The notes under the pieces: model-generated | What the model was told of the DNA's origin: nothing | What the model saw: the letters and a program-made list of their open reading frames with translations, nothing else | Database searches by the model: none | Source of the DNA: Pseudoips prasinana | Lineage: Eukaryota > Arthropoda > Insecta > Lepidoptera > Nolidae | Direction: 5' to 3' | NCBI GenBank assembly: GCA_951640165.1 | Contig: OX621242.1 | Location: forward strand, 15,927,501 to 15,991,500 | DNA length: 64,000 nucleotides | In this document: positions 1-11,870 of the stretch, piece by piece | Position numbering within the stretch: position 1 is the first letter of the stretch | Layout: each line of letters starts with the position of its first letter | Made by a program: the position numbers and the translations under genes

Positions 1-264
1 GTCCACAAGCAATGGCAGTAATAAGATCAACCAGCAAAAGCATTACTGTAATCTATGAGCAAGTTTTTTACTAAAAGAATCAGAACTTATGTACACTAAA
101 TTTTTCGCATTGACGCGAACCTGTCCAGCAAGGCGATCGTAGCATCTTCTAACTGACTGGCTGTTAGACCCACCACATTGCTTCCATATAAGGTACGCAT
201 TTAAAAAAAAGAAACGTGCCGTCATTTATATAGAGTGGTAAGAAGAAGAAATTAAGAATAGAAT

Positions 265-475
265 AATTTCGTACCAATCGTCGCAACTTTCGATGATTGT
301 ATGTATGTTCCCTATGGGTCGCTAAACGGGCGTAGCGATTTTGATGGAACTTTCAAACAATCTTCATTTTAAACCATCGATGATAAAGTTTGGTTGCAAA
401 TTGGATCAATGGATTTATTTTTAGGTAATTTTCCATTAACCTGATAATGCAACGCACACCGAGTGCAGCTAGAAC
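265..475 (+). mobile_element. Very degraded Helitron-like copy
   Basis: Contains tgtatgtatgttccctatgg and ends aacgcacaccgagtgcagct then ag, a decayed version of the cgcggg...cagctag tail. Low certainty. Confidence 0.35.
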
Positions 476-983
476 TACGTATAATATAGCACTAAATTCT
501 TCACGACGTGAGGTTCAAGAGCGACTGTTAAATTCGTCACTTAGTTTATGAAATAATGTACCCATCATTTCATGATCAACATTGAACATATTATTGTTAA
601 GTTTAATATAGCTTGTACAACATTTTCGAGCCACGTCTGGAGCGGGTAAAATCACATTACGTGATTAACAGCCACCTTTAAAATACTTTGCAGTTGTGTC
701 ATGGTCTTAAAACTCTTATTGACTGAGCCCTTAATCAGGCATTGCTATTTTTTTATTCGTTGTTTATGGCCCTTATTCCAAAGTGATAAGGTTGAAGTTG
801 ATGTGGTCTCGTATAATCCATAGCCTGTGTAAGAGTTTAACCCTGATACAATAAAACGATACCTATATCAAAACCAACTAATCAATCATTTAAAATTTAA
901 TATATACACAAATTAACATCAGTAGAAATTGTTTCACGTAATTATGAGCAAGAACTTTAAATCATATAATTTTGTGTACACTA

Positions 984-1255
984 CTAGTATCCGCCCGCAA
1001 ACTCATCCGCGTAAATTATTCACTCGTCTAAGAGGTATTTATCTAACACTTGGGAACAGTATGTTCTTATTATTGTATTCTGGATGAGTGGTAAATTATA
1101 TTATTCCTTATAATATCAGCTATCTGCCAGTGGAGGTCCCGTCAAAATCTGAGATTAGGTTTTTCACAAATGACCTGGAACAAACACACGTTTGTACTGG
1201 AATCATTCTAATTCGATACAATAACGATTCAAATTTGACGGTAACTTATTTTTTT
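984..1255 (-). mobile_element. Helitron-like diverged copy
   Basis: ctagtatccgcccgcaaact at the 3' end and tcagctatctgccagtggag with gtcccgtcaaaatctgagat inside: the same internal words as 38645-38947. Confidence 0.6.
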
Positions 1256-1268
1256 ATTGATAAATAGA

Positions 1269-1363
1269 TTGTACACACGGCTACATATCAAGCTACAGAT
1301 GTCCAATATAAGCTGACCGGTTATACTGGAAATGTATAGCTTGATGTGTAGCCGTGTGTACAA
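1269..1363. repeat. Inverted repeat, 27-bp arms, 41-bp loop
   Basis: Left arm ttgtacacacggctacatat then caagcta pairs with 1337-1363 with one mismatch. The word acatatcaagcta resembles the ends of the fold-back family at 26.1 and 58.0 kb, so it may be a small relative. Confidence 0.75.
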
Positions 1364-1854
1364 AGAGGGCAGTTTCTTACAGCTAAAACTCATCCATAAT
1401 ATACCGTTAGCATTTTAGTATACTCCCCCAAGTGCAACACGATCGACGACAATTAAATCGATGGAGTTTCAAATTGGACATAGCTGGTTATTGTTAAGAT
1501 GCACGGAGTAATGAAATAAATATATTGGTGGAATACGGCTGCGCAAGAGCAGCGCTGATCGTCTGTTAAGTTAAATCAATCCGGCACAAGTGGACAAACC
1601 AGTCCGGCAGCTGTGCGGACGTATTTCTCGGCGTAAGTAAAGAAAGTTACTTTACACTGATAAAATTGACCATTTCAAATAAATGCACCGCGTTAATTTT
1701 ATTTGTTGGCTATAAAACGAGATTTTCTTTTATTATTCAGTGTATTATAAAGGATTTTTTCTATATTAACTATTTTCCTCGTAAATATTATTCAACATGT
1801 TCTATTGTTCAAGACCTATGACAAAAATTTGCACACCTTGTGGTAGAACACAGT

Positions 1855-1931
1855 AGCTGTGATAATTTATAAAGTTAGTTATTGTAATAAAAGTGTTATT
1901 ACAATAACTAATTTTATAAATTATTACAGCT
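1855..1931. repeat. Hairpin, 36-bp arms, 5-bp loop, two mismatches
   Basis: Left arm 1855-1890 (agctgtgataatttataaag then ttagttattgtaataa), right arm 1896-1931. The right arm belongs to the Helitron-like fragment that continues to 2110. Confidence 0.9.
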
Positions 1932-2110
1932 CCTCCCCCGTAGTAGCATGATAATATGTAGCCTATATGTTGACTCTACCTTTTAGTAATATTAGTGCAA
2001 TATTTTAAGTAAATCCATGCAGTACTTTTTGAGTTTATCCCGGACATACATACAGACAAACATTCTAAAAACTATATTTTTGGTTTCGAAATTGATTGTA
2101 GAGCACGGCT
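1896..2110 (-). mobile_element. Helitron-like fragment missing its 3' tail
   Basis: Homologous in reverse to 20000-20225: taaattattacagctcctcc, atgtagcctatatgttgact, aaatccatgcagtacttttt and ccggacatacatacagacaa. The cgcggg/cagctag tail is replaced by an inverted copy of the adjoining sequence (see 1855-1931). Confidence 0.7.
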
Positions 2111-2643
2111 TAAGTATCCTTTTCAAAAATATTCAATGTACAGTTTTGACTTTCCTACGATTTTATTATATGTATAGATATATAGATTACCTGTGTTATG
2201 CAAATAAACGATTTGATTTGATGACGGAATGGGTAGTAAAATTGTTATATAGAAATTATATTAAATTGATCGCCATTTTATATAAAACCATTTAACTACT
2301 GTCATGCCAGGAGTAGGAAAACCGCGCCGTATAAGGTTGTGTGCATAACTAAAGCGTACTTTTTTGTTGTTCTAATTCATTTATTGCATTCTACATTATT
2401 CACGCACGATTTTGCCAATGTCAAGTAAGAATTGCTTTACTGGGAGGTATTTTTATATATCGAATATCATTTAAGATATGGATAAAAATAATGAAATACA
2501 CCTCGATTACGACAAAGATTGACGGAGAAATACTGAACGTAATCGTACTAATATTAGTTGTGAAAGTCTTTGTTTGGATGTTTGTTACTCAATCAGGAAA
2601 AAGCGGCGCTACCATCTCTTATGAAATTTGGAATGGAGATAAA

Positions 2644-2826
2644 CTAGCTGTGCCCCGCTGTTTTACCCGCATTAAACATAAAATTATAGCCTATGTGTTA
2701 ATCCAGGGTGTTAGCTAACTCCATACCAAATTTTATTAAAATCGCTCCAGCCGTTTAGATGTGAAGAACTAACAAACATACACACTCACACACTAACAAA
2801 CTTTCACCTTTATAATATTAGTTTGA
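2644..2826 (-). mobile_element. Helitron-like fragment
   Basis: ctagctgtgccccgctgttt at the 3' end and tttataatattagt at the 5' end; internal ttaaaatcgctccagccgtt. Short non-coding copy. Confidence 0.65.
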
Positions 2827-2832
2827 TTGTAG

Positions 2833-3035
2833 GAATGAACTCCCTGTTACGGCTTTCCCAAGAGACTACAGCATGTCTTTCAAAAAGGGAGATATTAGGT
2901 TTCTAAAGGGTTGGCAACGCGCTAATGATTCCCCTGGTGTTGAAAGCGTTCATAGCCTATGGTGACTAGTTACCATCAGGTGTGTGGTATGCTTGTTTGC
3001 CAATAAGTCGTATAAAAAGGCAAAGGACCACGGGG
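2833..3035 (+). repeat. Dispersed repeat (gggttggcaacgcgc type)
   Basis: Contains agggttggcaacgcgctaat, cccctggtgttgaaagcgtt catag and gttaccatcaggtgtgtggt. I recognise this word order as common in lepidopteran genomes, probably a LINE 3' end. Non-coding here. Confidence 0.6.
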
Positions 3036-3317
3036 CGCAGCTAGTCCCTAATATGTTTGTTAACAATGTTTTACCTTACTTTGTAATGCTTTGTGCAAGT
3101 AATTAACGTTTGTTAAGATGTACCAACACGAGCAATTTACAATTTACATAATAGAAAGGTGGTTAAAGATTACGTTACATACTTGAATACCGTACCGTAA
3201 TTATAAATGCGGTTTTGTAGTACTCATGGGATCTGTCCTTGCTAATTATATAAACTGTTTTTACGTATTAAGTTTTCAAGTTTCAGACATTTTTAAAATG
3301 AATTGTAATTACGTAAA

Positions 3318-3392
3318 TCTGGGTGGGAATCGAACCCACGACCCCCAAGGTATCCGGCCCCATGTGAGCTAACCGCACCGCCACAGACTCGA
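3318..3392 (-). mobile_element. tRNA-like SINE head fragment
   Basis: Reads ctgggtgggaatcgaaccc (B box reversed) through gtgagctaaccgcaccg (A-box side). Only the tRNA-like 70 bp is recognisable, and no cloverleaf good enough for a tRNA gene is apparent. Confidence 0.6.
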
Positions 3393-3764
3393 ATTTTTAC
3401 AATCCATTCGATATTTTCTTAACCCTATAAATACCCTTTTTTCAGTTTTTATTATTTACCGGGTACGAAATCATGACAAATATGTTTCCGAATATCACTG
3501 TCAGACAGATTTACATCATAAATGAGCTATACATACCCACAGATGTAATACGTTACTTACTTTTATTGCCAGGAGGCTTCTATAATTTTAATATGTATAC
3601 ATATTATTTAGTGTCCTTTGAAATCCTTCTGTAAGTGGCATTATTTTGATTATACACAGTATCGAACACACGTAATCATTAGAAGATGATGATTGTAAAC
3701 ACCTACGAGCTTCACACAATCATAATAGATTCAGCTGTCGTTTTATTATCTAATGAAAATGTTA

Positions 3765-3950
3765 TCACACTAATATTATAAAGGCGAAAGTTTGTGAGTA
3801 GGTGAGTGTGTATGTTTGTTACTTCTTAACGTTTAACGGCTGGAACGATTTAAAAAAAAAATTGTATGGAGTTAGCTGAAACCCTGGATTAACAGATACA
3901 GGTTATAATTTATAAATTTTAACGCGGGTAAAACCGCGGGGCACAGCAAG
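3765..3950 (+). mobile_element. Helitron-like copy with cgcgggtaaaaccgcg terminal hairpin
   Basis: Starts TCACACTAATATTATAAAGG and ends acgcgggtaaaaccgcgggg then cacagcaag (CTAG changed to CAAG). Confidence 0.7.
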
Positions 3951-4689
3951 TGAATAATAAGTAGCATACATGGTTGAAGAACAGCAGATTTTTAATATCT
4001 TTCTTCTGATGAATAGTGTCAACCACTGCGGGCGCAAAATAAGCATTGATTAGGAGAATACGAAAGCTTTGTTCAGTCAGTCGTTTTCTATATCTATTAA
4101 CGAATTCACTGCCTAGCGGTTTTTATGGTGCCCTAAAATAAATACATTTGTGATAATGTATCATATGAAACGCACATGTGAGTGGAGGGCACATAGCGTG
4201 GCGTGACGAAACGCACAGACGCGTCGGGGGCAGGCTATGCGTTCATCTTTTTCATATACTATACCAGACTTTTAGTTTCTTTCCATAGCTAATTAGCTAG
4301 TTATAAGGTCTACACTTTCTCCGCATGAACCAAGCTATAAATACATCTTCTTAATTATGGTTGAATTAAAATTATTGAACGTAAACATTAGGGCTGTACC
4401 TATAAAATCAGGTTTGAATGTTGCTTGTGGTAAATATTATTGAATTGGTCATGTGAATTGGTGAATTACAAAATGCAGATTCACATCACACCTTTTACCC
4501 ATATAAATGTACGAAGCTCATCGGAGAAAGTCGTCAAGTTGGCCGACAGAATCTCGAAAGCGTGTCTGAGCTGACACCATTCAATGTTGCCTATTTTTTG
4601 TGGTCAATCCGACCTATTTTTTACAGTGTATCCTATTGTAGATCGGTTAAAAAAATTATTTGTGTTGTTATAATGCAATAACGATTTCA

Positions 4690-5533
4690 CTTTAAGAAAT
4701 ACGAATGATCTGCAACAACGTAGATTTGTTTATAACACGTCTAAAAATCTCCAGCTTATCCTTTCCATATTTAATCTATACTAATATAAGTATCTGTATA
4801 AGATTCGTATTTGGACTCCGCAAATACGATCACGTCACCGAATTTCGTAAAAAACTCGAGTGGTTACCAATCCGACTTCGCCGTAATTCTCACATACTTT
4901 GTCTGCTTTACAATATTTTGTTTAATCCAACAGCTCCTATTTACCTTAAACAACGGTTTGAATTCGTTTGTGACACACATGCTAGGTCTTTGAGATCATC
5001 AGAGAACTTAAAACTACATATTCCAGTGCACTCTACAGATTTTTTTGATAAATCTTTTTCTGTCCAAGCAGCTCGGCTATGGAATTTACTTCCTGTAGAA
5101 ATAAGACGTGCACAAACTCTGACTTCCTTCAAAATTTCTTTAAAAAACACTTTTTATCTCTTTAAATTATCTTCATAATTTGTCTTTTTTCCTTTAACTG
5201 CTTTTCGTAACCTCCTTTTTCAAAACTCCTTAATTGAATAGATGCATAATATTTTGTATGTATAGTATATTATTTATTATAGTATAGTATTATTAGTATT
5301 TAGAATATAAGTATGTTTATGTAAATTGTATATAAGTACATAACTTTGAATTTTTGACTGTACACTACAACTATCGCCTTTTCTGTCTTACTTTTTCCTT
5401 GTCCACCCAACGGTTGTCTGGAAGAGATCGCTACAAAGCGATAAGACCGCCGATTGTACCTGTATTTGGTTATTTGTAAGTATTATAAATTTTTTTTGGT
5501 GCAATAAAGTGTACTCTATCTATCTATCTATCT
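4690..5533 (+). mobile_element. 5'-truncated Jockey/CR1-like LINE with TCTA microsatellite tail
   Basis: Contains the last part of a reverse-transcriptase ORF (see 4705-5178), then a 3' UTR with ggttgtctggaagagatcg and rcgataagaccgccgattgtac, then a gtgcaataaagtgtac motif and a (TCTA)n tail. Target-primed retrotransposition with 5' truncation explains this structure. A Helitron-like copy abuts the tail at about 5530. Confidence 0.85.
4705..5178 (+). pseudogene. LINE ORF2 C-terminal remnant downstream of the reverse transcriptase core
   Basis: From about 4789 the peptide reads ICIRFVFGLRKYDHVTEF, then LEWLPIRLRR and ARLWNLLPVEIRRAQTLTSF. This matches the conserved region after the RT thumb in Jockey-superfamily LINEs (ACIRFIFGLRKYDH, WLPI, RLWNSLP). 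No RT catalytic motif (F/YxDD) is present, because the copy is 5'-truncated. The frame has no stop over this span, so it is a fairly young fragment. The residues before ICIRF probably represent a degraded or shifted part of the same ORF. Confidence 0.8.
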
Positions 5534-5780
5534 AATATTATAATGAGGTAACGTTTGTAAGTTTGTGACGCTGTAAAGGGTAATCTCTGGATCTACTGAA
5601 CCGATTTTCAAAATTATTTCATCAATAGTAAGCTACGTTATTGTGGAGTGTCATAGGCTATGATTCATCATCATAATTTCTAATTATCCCGAACTTTTAA
5701 CCTGAATTATTACTCCGGACAACGGGCAGGGACAAAAATACCTATTAATAACGCGGGAAGAAGAACGCGGGTACTGCTAG
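5530..5780 (+). mobile_element. Helitron-like copy abutting the LINE tail
   Basis: Starts tctaatattataatgaggt directly in the (TCTA)n tail and ends aacgcgggtactgctag. It contains gatctactgaaccgattttc. Confidence 0.65.
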
Positions 5781-7894
5781 TACATATTTAATAATCATAT
5801 CTATACGTATTATCTAACAAAAGAACAATTCGACTGTGTCTATAATTCAGAGTTCGGTATTGCGACCACATGTGACAAAAGGTCAGGGATACACGATTCA
5901 TTCGCAGACTTACTATATAATAAGATTGTTACTATTTTTAACTAACATCAAGAACGTTATAACTATTTTTTCGTTCGTTACTCGTTTTCCCAGTTGTTAG
6001 TGAACCGATTTAGATAATTATCACTTCTTAATGAATAGTTAAGTATTTCTGTATGGTTCCATATGCATGTAGTTCAGTTGAAGATAGAAGTTTAAAGTTG
6101 AAGTGGGTTCTATGCTTTAACGGTAATTATTATAGATTTCGTGTTGGCTAGTGAGTCGGACCTCAGCAATGGCGCGTTGAATAGCATCATTTTCAAACAT
6201 TTCATCTCGACTAAAATAACGACGTGACATGACTCTTAAAGCTCACACGACACTATAAATTTAAAAATAAAAACATACCTATATACTTTTTCGTTAATGT
6301 TTTTATTAATTAAACAATTTTAGTTTGAGCCGCTGTATTTTGTTTTTTCTTTTTTTTCTTTTTACCGAATAAATGAGGTTTTAATCTGTATTTAAACTTT
6401 TAATGGAAACTACAAAGATTATAAACTCGTAAATGATCTAGGAATAAGGTATCCCTAGATTCTGTTAATGTGTGTAAGTCTATAATTTTAAATTCTTAAA
6501 CATTCAAAAATCACAAGTAGCAATGGGCCTGGGAGTAACAACAATCAAAATAGTAATATTAATCCTCCACAACTTTTATCTACTATGAGATTTTCGTAAC
6601 TTCTCAATGTGGTTGTACTGAAAGGATTGTGTACGTGCCATATCTTGGCGAGATAACCGCGTTTACCGTAAAAGCGCGGTTTAAGCGCACAACGCTATTG
6701 AAGATCGCCTAAGCGCATTACACATGCTTCTCTTATCTGTCATTGTGGCAGTGCACATTGCCTTAACAAACTAAACAATACTGGAACTAACACTGCATGT
6801 ACGTAGCGCTATAAAAGCCTTGTATAACGACTTTGTGTTAAACACTTCCTTGTAAGAATACGTTCTCATGGGCGCAGAAAACGTGCTGAGTAAAAATTAT
6901 TTGTTGGTTTGTAAACCGTATGTAGTGGAAATAAGGTAGTATTTATCTTTAAGCATTTTTTAATCTGTGTACTACTAAAGCACATTGCAGTTACCGAATA
7001 AATGAATGTATGCAACATTTAAGAACAATTCTGAAATTATTATAATACCTCGCAATGTCACTGAACTGATCTGATATATAGAGAAAACATTTGAATTTGT
7101 ATTGGAAAAACACTAAAACTGCTAAGCTTATTTTAAAATGCTTTATCCTATAGGGAGCTACATTATTAGCGAGTAACATAAACTGTATTTTATTAAATAA
7201 ATTGGAGGCCAGTTCGAAAATTACAACAATGTAACCCAAGGTATCAAAACTATGCATTTAAAAGTCATTAATTCGCGTGCGCTTTAACAAAAACTATTAT
7301 GATACATAAACTAATGTTCTACGTGTTTATACTATGTAGTCATCACCATTCAGACACATATTCGTTACATGTCTAACTATAATACTCAAGTTATAATAAC
7401 CGTTTTTAGTTCAAATTAGTCGAAATTATTGAATTGAAATTTAAACGATTATTGAATATCATGATAAGGCTTAAATCCAAGATATACTTTTGAGGCTGTA
7501 ATAGATAGCGTTAATCTAACAAAGGACAATCATTTTATTTTGGACGTGCCCGCGCCTGGAGCCACAGGGAAGACTCTTCTCGCACATATAAATTCTTGTT
7601 AAGATAAGACAATCAGGGAAGATACCGTTAGCAGTTACTTCGTCTCTTAAGCAAAGGAAAATTACTCATTCTACTTATAAAGTCCCGCCATCCATACCTC
7701 TAGGACTACGACCCACGTGTTCTATTCGAAATTGCAAAAATGTCCCCGTCGGTAAATTAATACCAGTCCCTTTATTAATTATATGAGAAGAATGCACTAT
7801 TAATCATAGAGCATATGTAAAGGCTGTGTGGACAGAACCTTAATGCATATCAGAAACTCCGTTGCCATCATGTGTGGGATTATTCATTCTATAG
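5781..7894. other. No gene recognised
   Basis: 2.1 kb of AT-rich DNA. Only scraps resembling Helitron internals (about 5990-6060) and short chance ORFs are visible. Confidence 0.5.
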
Positions 7895-7952
7895 TAACTA
7901 GCGAACGACCCCGGCTCGCATGGGTATGCGAGCCGGGGTCGTTCGCTAGTTA
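7895..7952. repeat. Perfect hairpin, 27-bp arms, 4-bp loop
   Basis: Left arm starts taactagcgaacgaccccgg, right arm is its exact inverse from 7926. It is GC-rich in an AT-rich stretch. ORFs through it are by-products of the palindrome. Confidence 0.95.
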
Positions 7953-8853
7953 TAAATAAGGGATTATTTGAGGTCAAAATGCACCCTTGAACTGGGACAG
8001 AGAATCTTAAAACGTGAGCCAACATTCCCACAGAAGATTACCGATAGATTTTCAAGTAGCAGTCTTTAAGAGGTTCCAGTAGATGCAGAGCCGAGCTTAC
8101 AGGCTGTATATGAGAAAATAAATAAAGCGGTACATAAGTACTACATCTTCGTAGATTTACGTAAAGTCGGGTAATGCGATTTGTTTTCTATGGTGCGTTT
8201 ACAAACAACAGATGTTCTGCCGCCATAAATTACGTTGTAAGGAAGAGTAAAAAAAAATATTCTCCCACTTCTCTTTGTGTGCGCTTATTGACGTAGAATT
8301 AACTATTGCCCAATTGATTTACAGCCACTGTCGTCATAAGCAGAGAGACCGTAAAGGTTTTTTTCGAAAGTCACATTGTAGATGCATGGATTTCTCTGGC
8401 CTTCTTTGTGAGGCATTGCACAATATTGGGATTGTTCGTCTTCAATACTCGGACGGGTCGTCTCGATTGTTTCGATGTATTTTATGGGCGTCACCGGGCT
8501 CTGTGATCCCATTTACAATTCGTGACTTTCTTTTACTTAACCTTTACAATAGCGCACATTGACCAACGTTCTGTTATCTGGAGTCTATTGTGAAAATGGT
8601 GATTGTAAGGTATCTAGTATGGCGTGTCATCGAGAACACAATGTTAAGAGAGACCGCCGAGGTCGTGGAACATTAGCTTTCAATGTAGATCGCAGTTTCG
8701 ATTTTACTGCTTTATTTACCTAAGATAGTTAGCAATTTTTGTTAGTATAATCTCTGGTCTCTGCCTAATTTTTATTTTTCTATACTACGTTTATAGTTAG
8801 TCTAGGCGGTTTTCAATGCTTCACCGGATAATGGATGAATGAATGTGCCGTGA

Positions 8854-9020
8854 TTTTTTATCAATGCAGGATTTTTAATTTTATTTTATATCTGCTATTA
8901 TAAAATGCAACGCATTAGATAATATGACGGTCTTATTACAATATTTATGCTTAGAACTTAGCAAAAACTATTATAAGCAGATTTAAAAATAAAATAAAAT
9001 TAATAATCCTGCATAAAAAG
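8854..9020. repeat. Imperfect inverted repeat, ~42-bp arms, ~80-bp centre
   Basis: Left tcaatgcaggatttttaatt then ttattttat pairs with right aaaataaaattaataatcct then gcata, with small indels. MITE-like, unassigned. Confidence 0.7.
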
Positions 9021-9815
9021 AAATCGTAATTCTAATTACAAAGGAACAATTTTACCAAATGTAATTTAGTTTGGTATATTTAAAGAATTCAATCGACTCA
9101 TTAAACTGTACCTACAGCTAGTTTTATATCAGTTAAATACACCACCGTTTTATTATTTTTGCATACAAATATGCCGATCAGCGGGTGCAATTTCTACGAA
9201 TCACCGAATTCGTATTCGTCAATTCTACGGTTCAATATAATCCATGCTAATTATGTTACAAATTTAAATTGATAAATCAAGACTAATACTTAGTTATGAA
9301 CCAGTCAACAGTATATAACGATTTATAAATAATTCCGTTTATAAATTACTAGGTACCAATCGCATCTAATTTACAAAACTAGCTGTAATTGTTGTTGGTA
9401 AGTAGGTTATTTAGCGTATGATATTCCTTGATAAGTTGATTAGTGGCCACCCATCTGGTTTGATTGGATTTAAGCTACAGTGACAATGGCGCCGAGAAGC
9501 GAGATCATACGCGCGTTGACCTCCGCGGTAGCTCTGACGCGGAAATAATATGGATTACGTAAGCAGAGTCGAACATTTTTTATTGCTCCATTAAATGAGG
9601 CACGCCGCCGTCTCTGGGTGGAGAGCGTCTCAACAACAAATAAACGAATTTAACATCCATGATACGGCCATTAGTCTCACTATTCTTAATTGCTAAAGTT
9701 AAATCTGGACGTTTGAACATCGTGACATGTAATTATTCAAAACTTACTAAGTGTAGATAAATAACAACTTATCTACAGCTTGTTTTGAACCTCGTATAAA
9801 CTCGTTTTACTATCG

Positions 9816-9870
9816 AGAGAAATGTATGCACACGTACACGTACCTCCTGTACGTGTGCATACGTTTCTCT
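9816..9870. repeat. Hairpin, 22-bp arms, 11-bp loop, one mismatch
   Basis: agagaaatgtatgcacacgt then ac, against its inverse at 9849-9870. It lies 16 bp left of the MITE-like repeat. Confidence 0.85.
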
Positions 9871-9886
9871 AAATCAAGATGGTAAG

Positions 9887-10012
9887 TACAGTCAGCTCCA
9901 CATTAGTGGATACATTTACACTACGAAAACCGCCTGCACTGCCTATGTAATAAAGGCGCACACAAAATCAAGGTGTATCCAGCGCCGCGCCGTGGCAACG
10001 ACTGTACCTATA
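9887..10012. repeat. MITE-like repeat, copy 1
   Basis: Ends form a loose inverted pair: gtacagtcagctccac on the left and gtggcaacgactgtac on the right. The middle holds actacgaaaaccgcctgcac and ctatgtaataaaggcgc. Diverged relatives at 34070-34175 and 50445-50540. Confidence 0.55.
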
Positions 10013-11052
10013 TAATTTGCCATATAAGGCGAGAGTAAAAGTTAAAATAAATACATCGAAACTAAAATCAGCAAGAGTTAAAAAGAAACCTGTTTACGGC
10101 TATAAGCGAAACGAATGTGGCATGGGGCTACTGACGAGAATTACACCAGAAAAACTTAATTGAAATGATAGCGTTTAAAAAATTATCAATCTTATCGGTG
10201 TTCTACAAGTCATGCTTTCAATTTTATACCTACAACAAAGTTCGACAAATAAACATTAATGTCGACGAGTAGAGTCAAGACTGGCGACCCTTGCGAGAAG
10301 TCGCCGGATGCGTCAGCTCACATGGGCTCCAGACGGACGAAGTAAAATGAAACGTGTGTTCTCAATCGTTCCCACAGAAGCGTAGCCGAAGGGATCGACT
10401 CAAGGTTGCCATGCGAATCTAAGAAAAACTGTTTGAAATATGCCCCGCAAAAACTAGGCGACGTTACATGTTCTGCAGTATTCAAGTGAATTTATTTGCT
10501 TTACGATGCGGCGCTTGGCTTCGCTTGGCATGTGGCAGGTGTTGCTTGCAAACTTGAACTTGACTGGACAACATTTTTATTCACCTGTGATATCGTTTTA
10601 TTTTAATGTATGTTTATCTATGTTTGTATGGGTGCTTTAAATAGTGCTACAATGTTCACTGTTTAGAGTAGGTAATGCTTTTTTGCACTGATACGAGTAT
10701 AACTAGGTACCTACTGTCTTGATGTGCGCATGTTCTGCTGTGTGTTGTTTACAGTGAAGATACCTAATTAAAAAACGAACATAGGTCACATTCACCTCCA
10801 GTTGTTTATCCAATTTTAAAACGATTTGGTATTTAGGTATTATATAGCTTTCGCCGTTTTTATGGGTGAATAAATTAGATAGTACGCTGTTACTTAACGG
10901 CAGAGAGCAATGGGTGGATAAATGTTTATTTGCAATGTTGGTTAGGTTAGTATATTTGTTTTATTTTATAGAAAAGCAAGTTGATAGTTGAGGCACATAT
11001 TATACTATACGCCTTGTCAAAAAAAATCCTTGAGTATATATATATATATATA
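10013..11052. other. No gene recognised; GC-rich patch at 10259-10420
   Basis: The patch includes a 28-codon frame starting MSTSRVKTGDPCEKS, but no family is recognised. The rest is AT-rich, with no repeat I can name. Confidence 0.4.
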
Positions 11053-11308
11053 TTTTTTTTTTTTTTATTGGGACAATGTCACACAGATCATCCTAGCCCC
11101 AAACTAAGCAAAGCTTGTACTATGGGTACCAGGCGGCGATATACATATTTATATGTATAGATAGATAAATACTTAAATACATAGAAAACATCCATGACTC
11201 AGAAACAAATATTCGTGCTCATCACACAAATATTTGCACTTACCGGGATTCGAACTCAGGACCACCAGCTTCGTAGGCAGGAGCACTACCAACTAGGCTA
11301 CGGTGATC
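11053..11308 (-). mobile_element. tRNA-derived SINE, same family as 57497-57746, minus strand
   Basis: Reverse complement of the 57.5-kb SINE. It starts with a T-run (the A-tail) and ggacaatgtcacacagatca, and ends with the head tagcctagttggtagtgctc reversed. Nearly complete. Confidence 0.9.
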
Positions 11309-11354
11309 GTCAATCGTGTGATATCCTCTGTAGGTAGACAAATTAAACTAAAAT

Positions 11355-11535
11355 TGATGACGGCACTGCGCCTTGTTACTACCTCGGCTCCTTCGCGTTG
11401 CGGGTTTGATCTCCGCACAGGACAACTATTTGTGTGTCCCATAAATGGTTGCCTTGAGCCTAAGTGTGCTTTGAATCCGTTAATTGCATTACAGGGATTT
11501 ACTTCCCTAGTGTATACGATGTTTATTAAAAAATA
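11355..11535 (+). mobile_element. SINE-like repeat with gacaactatttgtgtg motif
   Basis: Reads tactacctcggctccttcg, a tRNA-like gggtttgatctccgcacagg, then acaactatttgtgtg. Related pieces are at 36595-36720 and 52425-52520, which defines a small diverged family. The ORF through it is not a gene. Confidence 0.5.
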
Positions 11536-11810
11536 AAGAATGTAAGCTCTAATTATTTTATAGTTATATTTAATGTATAGTCAATGAGTAACACAAGTTT
11601 TTACCAGTAGCATTAATTTAATTCGTAACGTTGTTTATTTTTAATGAATAAAAATCTTGTTTTTGTGATAGCGTCTGCGCGCATTAAAGCCGTATACCAC
11701 ACACGCGTTCATAAAGTAATTATATATTTTTTTTCGTATAATTGCCAATATATTGACTTTGCTATCCCTTTTTACCAAGCTATCCCCTTCCTTCGTCTAT
11801 CCACTCCATA

Positions 11811-11870
11811 CCTGGTTGTCTGGAAGACATCGCAGTGGCATTTATGGACCAAAATTTACCTGATGGTATG
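11811..11870 (+). repeat. Short degraded LINE 3' UTR fragment
   Basis: Contains tggttgtctggaagacatcg and a diverged continuation; the same family as 5412-5533 but without a tail. It is the only recognisable part of an otherwise unassigned stretch. Confidence 0.5.

Noticed and set aside
7840..8031. 63-codon minus-strand ORF as a gene
   Set aside because: It runs through the perfect hairpin at 7895-7952 and shows no recognisable peptide.
8275..8562. Overlapping 95- and 69-codon ORFs
   Set aside because: The minus frame (SPVTPIKYIETIETTRPSI) looks slightly protein-like, but I cannot tie it to any family and both strands are open.
11303..11536. 77-codon ORF as a gene
   Set aside because: Lies in a SINE-like repeat.
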